From Actinokineospora bangkokensis (GTDB lineage Bacteria > Actinomycetota > Actinomycetes > Mycobacteriales > Pseudonocardiaceae), in the NCBI RefSeq assembly GCF_001940455.1, contig NZ_MKQR01000009.1, positions 1 to 64,000 on the forward strand: a stretch of 64,000 bases of DNA, written 5' to 3'. Below the pieces are notes generated by a model. It worked only from the letters and a program-made list of their open reading frames with translations, ran no database searches and had not been told where the DNA came from. How positions within the stretch are numbered: position 1 is the first letter of the stretch; each line of letters opens with the position of its first letter. Positions 52,372-64,000 of the stretch are shown here, in pieces. The position numbers and the translations under genes were made by a program.

Positions 52372-52383
52372 TGGTCCAGTCCA
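52372..52383 (+). promoter_or_regulatory. DasR-like operator overlapping -10 box
   Basis: TGGTCCAGTCCA closely resembles the GntR-family DasR responsive element (core TGGTCTAGACCA) and the 12-base repeats of Streptomyces chitinase promoters. It overlaps a TATGGT hexamer (52370-52375) that could be the -10 box of the secreted beta-helix gene starting at 52436. Confidence 0.5.
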
Positions 52384-52435
52384 ATCGGACGTCCCCGGGA
52401 CAGGTCGTCCACACGCCCGCCCCGTGAGGAGAGCT

Positions 52436-54217
52436 GTGAAACGCCTGTTCCTGCCCGCCGCCGCCGTCCTGGCCGCGGCGGGGGTCTGCGCGGTCGCCCC
52501 GGCGGCCACGGCGGGCGCCGGCCCCGCGCCCGCCGCCTGCGCCCAGCCGTCCGACCCCGACTTCGGCCCCAACACCAGGGTCTTCGACCCCGGCATGCCC
52601 GCCGAGTCCATCCAGTCCCAGCTCGACGCCGACTTCGCCGCGCAGAAGGACACGCTGGTCGACCAGATGGCCGACGGCCGGGTGGCGCACCTGTTCAAGC
52701 CCGGCCAGTACGCGGTGCACGACAACGTCGGCTTCTACACCTCCGTGCACGGCCTCGGGCAGAACCCCGGCGACGTCGTCATCAACGGCGACATCACCGT
52801 CGACGCGTTCAACGAGTCCGACGGCGGCGTCGCGCTGCAGAACTTCTGGCGCTCCACCGAGAACCTGGCCGTCAACCCCAGCGCGGGCGCGACGCGCTGG
52901 GCGGTGTCGCAGGCCGCGCCCTTCCGCCGCATGGACATCCGCGGCGACCTCCAGCTCTACCCGGCCAGCTACGGCTACTCCAGCGGCGGGTACATCGCGG
53001 ACTCCAAGGTGTCCGGCAAGACCGCGTCGGTGTCGCAGCAGCAGTGGTACACCCGCGACAGCGCGTACGGCAGCTGGGAGGGCGGCGTCTGGAACATGGT
53101 GTTCTCCGGCACGTCCGGTGCCCCGGCGAACACCTTCCCGAACCCGCCGGAGACCACCCTCGCCACCACCCCCGTCTCCCGCGACGTGCCCTACCTCTAC
53201 GTCGACGGCGGTGGCGCGTGGCGGGTGTTCCTGCCGGACCTGCGCACCAACGCCTCCGGGCCCAGCTGGGCAGGCGGCAGCACCCCGGGGAGTTCCCTGC
53301 CCATCAGCCAGTTCTACGTCGCCACCCCCGGTGCCAGCGCCGGTGACGTCAACGCGGCGCTGTCCTCGGGCTGCAACGTCCTGTTCACCCCCGGCATCTA
53401 CCACCTCGACCAGACCCTGCGCGTCACCAACCCGAACACCGTGGTGATGGGCCTGGGCTACGCAACCCTGGTGCCGGACGGCGGGATCACGGCTATGGAG
53501 GTGTCCGACGTGGACGGCGTGCGGCTCAAGGGCCTGCTGTTCGACGCGGGCACCACCAACTCCGCCAGCCTGCTCACGGTGGGGGAGCAGGGTTCGGGCG
53601 CGGACCACGCGCAGAACCCGACGACCGTCCAGGACGTGTTCTTCCGCGTCGGCGGCTCCATCGCCGGCCACGCCACGAACAGCCTCGTGGTCAACAGCGA
53701 CGACGTCGTCATCGACCACACCTGGGCCTGGCGCGCCGACCACGGCAACGCGGGCACCTGGGGCTGGACCGAGGCCACCGGCGACACCGGCGTGGTCGTC
53801 AACGGCGACGACGTGCTCGCCACCGGACTGTTCGTCGAGCACTACCAGAAGTACCAGGTGATCTGGAACGGCGAACGCGGGCGCACCATCTTCTTCCAGA
53901 ACGAGATGCCCTACGACGTCCCGGACCAGGGCGCGTGGAACGCGCCCAACGGCGTCACCGGGTACGCCGCCTACAAGGTCGCCGACGGCGTGTCCGCGCA
54001 CGAGGCGTGGGGCCTGGGCAGCTACTGCTTCTTCAACGTCAACCCGTCGGTGCGCGCCGAGCACGCCTTCGAGGTGCCGGACAACGGCGGCGTGCGGCTG
54101 CACAGCCTGCTCACGGTGTCGTTGAACTACAAGGGAACCATCACCCACGTCGTCAACGGCGTCGGCGGCACCACCCCGGACGGCACCGTCCCGGTGAACG
54201 TCGTCAGCTACCCCTGA
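52436..54217 (+). CDS. Secreted beta-helix (pectate-lyase-fold) protein
   Basis: 593 residues with a Sec signal peptide (MKRLFLPAAAVLAAAGVCAVAPAATAGA). The mature protein consists of repeated short beta segments rich in Asn, Gly and Val (e.g. VVINGDITVDAF, VVMGLGYATLVPDG, LVVNSDDVVIDHTWAWRADHG), as in single-stranded right-handed beta-helix proteins that bind or cleave polysaccharides. No catalytic set is certain. Similar proteins are sometimes annotated as adenylyl cyclases or F5/8-type proteins without evidence. GTG 52436 has GAGGAG five bases upstream. A DasR-like site suggests control by amino-sugar availability. Confidence 0.8.
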   Translation: MKRLFLPAAAVLAAAGVCAVAPAATAGAGPAPAACAQPSDPDFGPNTRVFDPGMPAESIQSQLDADFAAQKDTLVDQMADGRVAHLFKPGQYAVHDNVGFYTSVHGLGQNPGDVVINGDITVDAFNESDGGVALQNFWRSTENLAVNPSAGATRWAVSQAAPFRRMDIRGDLQLYPASYGYSSGGYIADSKVSGKTASVSQQQWYTRDSAYGSWEGGVWNMVFSGTSGAPANTFPNPPETTLATTPVSRDVPYLYVDGGGAWRVFLPDLRTNASGPSWAGGSTPGSSLPISQFYVATPGASAGDVNAALSSGCNVLFTPGIYHLDQTLRVTNPNTVVMGLGYATLVPDGGITAMEVSDVDGVRLKGLLFDAGTTNSASLLTVGEQGSGADHAQNPTTVQDVFFRVGGSIAGHATNSLVVNSDDVVIDHTWAWRADHGNAGTWGWTEATGDTGVVVNGDDVLATGLFVEHYQKYQVIWNGERGRTIFFQNEMPYDVPDQGAWNAPNGVTGYAAYKVADGVSAHEAWGLGSYCFFNVNPSVRAEHAFEVPDNGGVRLHSLLTVSLNYKGTITHVVNGVGGTTPDGTVPVNVVSYP

Positions 54218-54223
54218 CACCCT

Positions 54224-54257
54224 GGCGCGCCGCCCGGGACTGCCCGGGCGGCGCGCC
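54224..54257. terminator. Hairpin terminator, bidirectional
   Basis: A perfect 15-base stem GGCGCGCCGCCCGGG / CCCGGGCGGCGCGCC with an ACTG loop, between the convergent beta-helix and hydrolase genes. Confidence 0.9.
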
Positions 54258-54259
54258 CC

Positions 54260-54991
54260 TCACAGCAGGTCGCGCAAGGACTCGACGGTGTAGTCCAAGT
54301 CCTCCAACCAGAAGCTGTGGCGCACCTGCGGCGCCCGCCGCACCTCCCAGCCCCGCCCCGCCAGGCCCGCCGCCAGCTCCTCCGGCACGACCTGCCCGCT
54401 CTCCGCAGACAGCAGGACCGTCGACGGCACGGCCGGGTCCTCCGGCGCGCGCATCTTCGTCAGCGCGGCGTCGTGGAACGTCGGGATGATCATCGCCGGG
54501 TCCGCGTCCGCCTTCGCCCGCTGGAGCAGCGCGCGCACCCGCTCCGAGCAGCCCGCCTCCCGCTTGCGGGTCGCGGGCAGCCCCAGCAGGCCGACCACGC
54601 CCAGCGACAGCTTCGGCGCCGCCCAGAACAGCTTCGCCGCCGCGCCCTCCACCGGCAGCCTGATGCCGAACCCCGGGTCCAGGTAGACCGCGCGGGCGGG
54701 GGCGAGGCGTCCGGCGGCGAACCGCAGCACCGACCCGCCCAGCGAGTGCCCCACCACCAGGTCGAGCCCGGCGGGCAGGGTCTCGACGAGGTCGTCGGCG
54801 TAGGCGGCCATCGTGTAGTCGTCCGCGCGCGGGCTCGCCCCGTGCCCGCGCAGGTCCGGCGCCAGCACCGTCCAACCCCGCTCGGCCATCCGCTCGGCCA
54901 GCGGACCCCAGGTGGCGCCGGAGTTGCCCAGCCCGTGCACCAGCGCCGCCCGCCGGGGGCCGCTGCCGGTGGTCGCCACGCGCAGCTTCAC
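54260..54991 (-). CDS. Alpha/beta hydrolase
   Basis: 243 residues with ALVHGLGNSGATWGPLAERMAERGWTVLAPDLRGHG, nucleophile elbow VVGHSLGGSV (GHSLG) and a terminal His in APQVRHSFWLED. It is a typical small cytoplasmic hydrolase; the substrate is unknown. Last gene of a three-gene minus-strand operon; its GTG start overlaps the FAD-oxidase stop (GTGA). A hairpin follows immediately. Confidence 0.88.
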   Translation of the reverse strand: MKLRVATTGSGPRRAALVHGLGNSGATWGPLAERMAERGWTVLAPDLRGHGASPRADDYTMAAYADDLVETLPAGLDLVVGHSLGGSVLRFAAGRLAPARAVYLDPGFGIRLPVEGAAAKLFWAAPKLSLGVVGLLGLPATRKREAGCSERVRALLQRAKADADPAMIIPTFHDAALTKMRAPEDPAVPSTVLLSAESGQVVPEELAAGLAGRGWEVRRAPQVRHSFWLEDLDYTVESLRDLL

Positions 54992-56361
54992 GCCGGGATC
55001 ACCTTCCCCGGGTTGAGGATCCCCGCGGGGTCCAGCGCCGCCTTGACCGCCCGGTGCATGTCCAGCACGGCCGGGGACAGCTCGGCGGCGAGCCCGCCGC
55101 GCTTGAGCAGGCCGACGCCGTGCTCACCGGTCACCGTCCCGCCCAGGTCCAGCGCGTCGGCCACGATGTCGTCGAACGCCGCCTGCGCGCGCACCCGCGC
55201 GTCCTCGTCGCCGCGCGGGGTGATGAGCAGCGGGTGCAGGTTGCCGTCGCCCGCGTGGGCGATGTTGGCGATCAGGGTGTCCCGGCGGGCCGCGGTGCGC
55301 TCGATCCGGGCCAGCATCTCCGGCACCGCCGCCGCGGGCACGCACACGTCCTCGGTGAGCACGGGGCCCAGCCGCTCCAGCGCCGGGTAGGCCAGGCGCC
55401 GGGCGGCGAACAGCGCGTCCGCCTCCACCGGGTCGGTCGAGCGGGCGGCCCACGTGGCGCCCGCGCCCTCGAAGCAGGCGAGCACCGCCGCCGCGGCGGC
55501 CTCCCCGGCCTCGCCCGGCTCGTCGACCCGGCCGAGCAGCAGCACCTCCGCGTCGACGGCCAGCCCCATGTTCTTCCAGTCGTCCACCGCCTTGAGGCAG
55601 TGCCGGTCGACCAGTTCCAGCGCCGAAGGCGTCAACCCCGCCTCCGCCACCGCCCGCACCGCCGCGCCCGCGTCCACCACCGACGCGAAGTGCCCGGCGA
55701 TGGTGCGCGGGGCGGGCGGCAGGGGCCGCAGGCGCACAGTCACCTCGGTGACGATGCCCAGCGTCCCCTCCGACCCCACCACCAGGCCCACCAGGTCGTA
55801 CCCGGCGACGCCCTTGGCGGTGCGCCTGCCCAGCCGCACGACTTCGCCGGTGCCGGTGACGACCTCCAGGGCCAGCACGTAGTCGCGGGTGACGCCGTAC
55901 TTCACGCAGCACACGCCGCCCGCGTTGGTGGCCACGTTCCCGCCGATGGTCGACCAGGGCGAGCTGGCCGGGTCCGGCGGGTACCACAGCCCCCGCTCGG
56001 CGACCGCCGCGCGCAGGTGGTCGTTGACCACCCCCGGCTGCACCACCGCCAACCGCTCGACCGGGTCGACCTCCACCACCGCGTCCATCTTGTCCAAGGC
56101 GACGACCACGCAGCCGTCCACCGCGTTGGCCCCGCCGGACAACCCGGTCCCGGCGCCGCGCGCCACCACCGGCACCCGGTGCCGGTGGCAGGCCTTGACC
56201 ACCTCGGCCACCTCCCGCGCCGAGCGCGCCCGCACCACCGCCACCGGCTTGCCCACGGGCGCCCACTCCGCCTCGTCGTGGCTCAGCGCGGCGGTGACGT
56301 CGGGGTCGGTCAGCACCCGGTCGGCGGGCAGGGCGGCGCCGATCTCGGCCAGCAGGTCCAC
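54988..56361 (-). CDS. FAD-binding 2-hydroxyacid oxidase/dehydrogenase (GlcD-like)
   Basis: 457-residue flavoprotein of the VAO/GlcD group that oxidises D-2-hydroxyacids such as glycolate or D-lactate. The FAD-binding part contains VPVVARGAGTGLSGGANAV, and PASSPWSTIGGNVATNAGG; the C-terminal part has NIAHAGDGNLHPLL (His/Asn near the flavin) and GEHGVGLLKR, all typical. GTG 56361 directly abuts the stop of the upstream hydrolase with no gap, and its own stop overlaps the next start. Electron acceptor and exact substrate are unknown. Confidence 0.93.
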   Translation of the reverse strand: MDLLAEIGAALPADRVLTDPDVTAALSHDEAEWAPVGKPVAVVRARSAREVAEVVKACHRHRVPVVARGAGTGLSGGANAVDGCVVVALDKMDAVVEVDPVERLAVVQPGVVNDHLRAAVAERGLWYPPDPASSPWSTIGGNVATNAGGVCCVKYGVTRDYVLALEVVTGTGEVVRLGRRTAKGVAGYDLVGLVVGSEGTLGIVTEVTVRLRPLPPAPRTIAGHFASVVDAGAAVRAVAEAGLTPSALELVDRHCLKAVDDWKNMGLAVDAEVLLLGRVDEPGEAGEAAAAAVLACFEGAGATWAARSTDPVEADALFAARRLAYPALERLGPVLTEDVCVPAAAVPEMLARIERTAARRDTLIANIAHAGDGNLHPLLITPRGDEDARVRAQAAFDDIVADALDLGGTVTGEHGVGLLKRGGLAAELSPAVLDMHRAVKAALDPAGILNPGKVIPA

Positions 56362-57174
56362 TCAGAGCTCCTTCAGGAAGGCCAGCAGCACGGCGTTGAA
56401 CTCCTCGGGCCGGTCGAGGTTGGCGGCGTGGCCGCAGTCGTCGAGGACGTGCGACCGGCCGTCGCGGGTGCGCTCGACGGCGGCCGCGGCGTGCTCGCAG
56501 GGCCAGTACTGGCTGTCGCGGCCCGCCACCATCAGCACCGGCACGTCCGCGCGGGCCACCACGTCGCGCCAGTCCTGCGCGGCGTGGTCGCGCAGCAGCG
56601 CCTCGGTGCCCGCGGGTCGCACGCCCAGCGCCGACGGGTCGCCCAAGCGCTCGGTGAGCCGGGTGTAGGTGGCCAGCGCGCGCTCCGGGGGCAGGCCGCG
56701 CCCGGTCTGCGGGACGCCGCCGGCGAAGAACACGCCGCTGTTGGCGTCGGTGAGCCCGTAGAAGCCGTGCGGCCAGTCCGCGGTGTTGACCATCTTCGGC
56801 GTCTGGTCCACGCTGACGACCCCGCGCACGCCCGCCGTGCCGCACAGGTCGGTGCGCGCCCAGACCGCGCTGGCGCCCATCGACCCGCCGACCAGCACCA
56901 CCTCGCCCAGGTCGAGCGCCGCCAGCACCTCGTCGAGGTCCTTGCCGTGCCGGGCCAGCCGGTTGCCGTGGCCGGGGTTGTCCGAGCGGCCGTGCGAGCG
57001 CCGGTCCACGCACACCGCGCGGTAGCCCGCCGCCGTCAGCGCCTCCACCTGCCACACCCACGACCGGGCGGTCGCCCCGTACCCGGCGACCAGGACCACG
57101 GGTGGCCCCTCGCCGTCCGAGGTCACGTGCAGCGCCACCCCGTCGTTGGTGCGCACGGTGGTCTCCGTCGTCAT
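56362..57174 (-). CDS. Alpha/beta hydrolase
   Basis: 270 residues. Features are VVLVAGYGATARSWVWQVEAL (oxyanion region), VCVDRRSHGRSDNPG, the nucleophile elbow LVGGSMGASA (GGSMG), acid Asp in VLMVAGRDSQYW and His in LDDCGHAANLDRPEEF. The design resembles haloperoxidase-like or meta-cleavage hydrolases. GGGAGG precedes ATG 57174; the longer frame upstream is not supported. First gene of the operon with the GlcD-like oxidase and a second hydrolase; perhaps the hydrolases act on esters or lactones of the hydroxyacid, which is speculation. Confidence 0.9.
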   Translation of the reverse strand: MTTETTVRTNDGVALHVTSDGEGPPVVLVAGYGATARSWVWQVEALTAAGYRAVCVDRRSHGRSDNPGHGNRLARHGKDLDEVLAALDLGEVVLVGGSMGASAVWARTDLCGTAGVRGVVSVDQTPKMVNTADWPHGFYGLTDANSGVFFAGGVPQTGRGLPPERALATYTRLTERLGDPSALGVRPAGTEALLRDHAAQDWRDVVARADVPVLMVAGRDSQYWPCEHAAAAVERTRDGRSHVLDDCGHAANLDRPEEFNAVLLAFLKEL

Positions 57175-57523
57175 CGACGCCTCCCGCGTGGTCGTCCGCA
57201 CCCATCGTCGATCAGGTGGGGCCCGGTCGCCAGGCGTGTGGGGGAACCTCCCGGCGCCGTCCCTGCCGGGCGGGGATCCGGAGCAGTTCACACCCCTGTC
57301 ACCGGGGGGAGTGACCAGCGCTACTCCGCCCGGGTAGCGCGGCGGGACGCAGGTCGCCGTCAGGGGTGTCTTTAGAGGGTTCCTACAAAAGTGGGCTGGC
57401 GGCGTGCGCGATGGACGACCTTGGTGAATCGGTCCGGAACTAGCAGGGTGCTGGGTAGTCGCAGGCGCGCCCGGAACCCGGGCGCGCCCTGCCGCACGGT
57501 GGGGTTCCGGGAGGGGTTCGCAG
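57175..57523. promoter_or_regulatory. Divergent control region with hairpin before carboxylase
   Basis: No gene is seen. At 57464-57488 a perfect 11-base inverted repeat GGCGCGCCCGG / CCGGGCGCGCC with an AAC loop lies 35 bases before the carboxylase start. GGGAGGGG then forms the ribosome-binding site. An AT-richer patch near 57375-57390 (TTCCTACAAAAG) may mark a promoter. Confidence 0.55.
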
Positions 57524-62998
<5,475 letters not shown>

Positions 62999-63003
62999 CG
63001 CCG

Positions 63004-63036
63004 GACGGGGGTGCCCGGTGGTCGGGCACCCCCGTC
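63004..63036. terminator. Hairpin terminator, bidirectional
   Basis: A perfect 14-base stem GACGGGGGTGCCCG / CGGGCACCCCCGTC with a GTGGT loop, between the convergent carboxylase and sortase genes. Confidence 0.88.
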
Positions 63037-63053
63037 GGGGTCGGTCGTGGCGG

Positions 63054-63626
63054 TCAGGCGGCGAGCGAACCGTAGACCAGGACGTTGTCCAGGTAGCTGT
63101 GGTTCGCGGCGTCGAACTTCCCGCCGCAGGTGATCAGCCGGATCTCCGGGCGGTCGGTGTCGCCGTAGACCGCGTCGGTGGGGAAGGTGTCCTTGGCCAC
63201 CTGGTCCACTTTGTACACGGTGAAGGCGACGGTGCTGCCGTCGGCGCGGCCGACCTCCACGCGGTCACCGACCGCCACGTCCTTGAGCCGCCAGAAGATG
63301 CCGGGCTTGCGGTTGCCGTCGACGTGGCCGAGCACCACGGCCGGGCCCGCCTCGCCGGGCGCCGGGCTGTCGCGGTACCAGCCCGCCTGCATCGGCTGGT
63401 CCACTGGCGGCACCTCGACGGTCCGGTCCGCGTTGAGGCCGAGCTGCACCAGGGTGGACCGGGCCGCGATGCTGGGCACGTCGATCCACAGCGGCGTCAC
63501 CGGTGCGCTCGGCGCGCTCACCTGCGCCTGCTGCGGCGCGGACTGCGGTGCGGGCTCCGCGGGCGAGCAGGCGACCAGCGCGGCGGCGAGCAGGGTGAGC
63601 AGGCCGAGCAGCGGGCGGCGCGTCAC
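63054..63626 (-). CDS. Class F-type sortase, lipoprotein-anchored
   Basis: 190-residue sortase-fold transpeptidase. The N terminus is a lipoprotein signal (LLTLLAAALVAC, lipid on Cys20). Catalytic His101 lies in VLGHVDGNRKPG and Cys167 in LITCGG, the form seen in actinobacterial class E/F sortases. The usual arginine after the cysteine is not obvious in SYLDNVLVYG. The stand-alone sortase overlaps (GTGA) the upstream choice-of-anchor-type gene, a common pairing; that protein may be its partner, though no sorting signal is visible. Confidence 0.88.
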   Translation of the reverse strand: MTRRPLLGLLTLLAAALVACSPAEPAPQSAPQQAQVSAPSAPVTPLWIDVPSIAARSTLVQLGLNADRTVEVPPVDQPMQAGWYRDSPAPGEAGPAVVLGHVDGNRKPGIFWRLKDVAVGDRVEVGRADGSTVAFTVYKVDQVAKDTFPTDAVYGDTDRPEIRLITCGGKFDAANHSYLDNVLVYGSLAA

Positions 63627-64000
63627 CGCAGGCCCGCCGACCCGGTCTCCGGGGCGCCGACCGGGACCTGCGCGACCTGCCGGTCGCCCGCGGGCCGCGG
63701 CGCCGTGGTCGTGGTGGGCGCCGCGGGCGTGGTGGTCTGCGCGACCGAGGTGACCCGCCCGCAGGTCGACGAGGCCAGGATGACGTCCCCGCTGCCCAGC
63801 TGGGCGGCCGGGCCGCCGAGCAGGCGCAGGTGCAGCGCGTTGACCGTCAGCGTGCCGTCGGCGGCGGTCACCTGCTCGTTGACGACCAGCTCCAGCACCC
63901 CGGGGATGCCCAGCCGCTGGTTCGGGCTGCCGTCGAGGGGCAGCCGCCCGAGCCCCGCCAGGTCGAGGTCGACGACCGTGGCCGACCCGGTGACCCCGGC
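63623..64000 (-). CDS. Choice-of-anchor P-type surface protein, partial
   Basis: Only the C-terminal 125 residues or so are in the window; the gene continues past the right edge. Readable features are ATVVDLDLAGLGRLPLDG, VTAADGTLTVNALHLRLLG, VILASSTCGRVTSV and a Thr/Pro/Ala-rich tail. The VNALHLRLLG and ASSTCG elements recur in actinobacterial choice-of-anchor P family proteins, which are secreted and usually lie beside class F sortases, as here. There is no LPXTG-type motif in the visible end. Confidence 0.75.
   Translation of the reverse strand, partial: AGVTGSATVVDLDLAGLGRLPLDGSPNQRLGIPGVLELVVNEQVTAADGTLTVNALHLRLLGGPAAQLGSGDVILASSTCGRVTSVAQTTTPAAPTTTTAPRPAGDRQVAQVPVGAPETGSAGLR

Noticed and set aside
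52436-54217. Annotation as adenylyl cyclase or coagulation-factor-type protein
   Set aside because: No cyclase catalytic motif or discoidin fold is visible; the repeated short beta segments fit a beta-helix protein better.

Overview
The window is chromosomal DNA from a very GC-rich, proteasome-bearing actinobacterium. The order PAC2 – HAD – hisE – RecB nuclease – site-2 protease – trmI – arc/mpa – dop – pup – prcB – prcA – pafA – pafB – pafC – tatA – tatC – helY follows the block around Rv2125–Rv2092c of Mycobacterium tuberculosis. Gene style (GTG/TTG starts, GTGA and ATGA overlaps, leaderless promoters) and the accessory genes suggest the Pseudonocardiales (Actinokineospora/Saccharothrix/Actinosynnema type). 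The taxonomic placement is inference. No rRNA, tRNA, CRISPR array or intact insertion sequence was seen.

Region 1 (1–10.8 kb): an MFS exporter running off the left edge, a PAC2 protein, a HAD phosphatase, hisE without hisG, a hydrolase, a 600-base non-coding stretch with a long imperfect inverted repeat, a RecB-type nuclease, a membrane M50 protease, TrmI, and three adjacent Pro/Gln/Gly-rich single-pass membrane proteins with a common layout.

Region 2 (11–30.5 kb), the Pup–proteasome block: arc, an aldo/keto reductase, a lipoprotein, dop, pup (ending Gly-Gly-Glu), prcB and prcA, closed by a large hairpin. An SDR gene and a PAP2–lipid kinase fusion are inserted before pafA. A cold-shock gene, pafB-pafC, a small membrane protein, tatA, tatC, a lipid kinase and the helicase helY follow. 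Promoters fitting the RecA-independent DNA-damage consensus (TTGTCRGTG-N8-TAnnnT, the PafBC-dependent type) lie before arc, pup, the RecB nuclease and an M24 peptidase. This suggests PafB/PafC encoded here feed back on the proteasome genes.

Region 3 (30.7–43.8 kb), general accessory metabolism: a DUF4333-type membrane protein, an Eis-like acetyltransferase, a 5'-3' exonuclease, an M24 peptidase with AsnC regulator, a GNAT frame lacking a nearby stop, esterase, two Mce-associated-type proteins, an acyl-CoA dehydrogenase with divergent TetR, an aldo/keto reductase with divergent XRE regulator, and a Bcr/CflA-type exporter.

Region 4 (43.8–54.3 kb), the most unusual part: a TIR-domain protein overlapping a 99-residue partner whose C terminus carries an RHIM-like putative amyloid-signalling motif, a carboxylic acid reductase, an unrecognised protein, and a membrane-anchored STAND-like NTPase with TPR-like repeats. 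A secreted beta-helix protein with a DasR-like operator over its promoter follows. Two copies of a 29-base dispersed repeat bracket the TIR–reductase segment and a third lies near 6.7 kb.

Region 5 (54.3–64 kb): a hydrolase / FAD-linked oxidase / hydrolase operon, a 1824-residue single-chain acyl-CoA carboxylase with a hairpin just before its start, and a class F-type sortase paired with a choice-of-anchor-type protein cut by the right edge.
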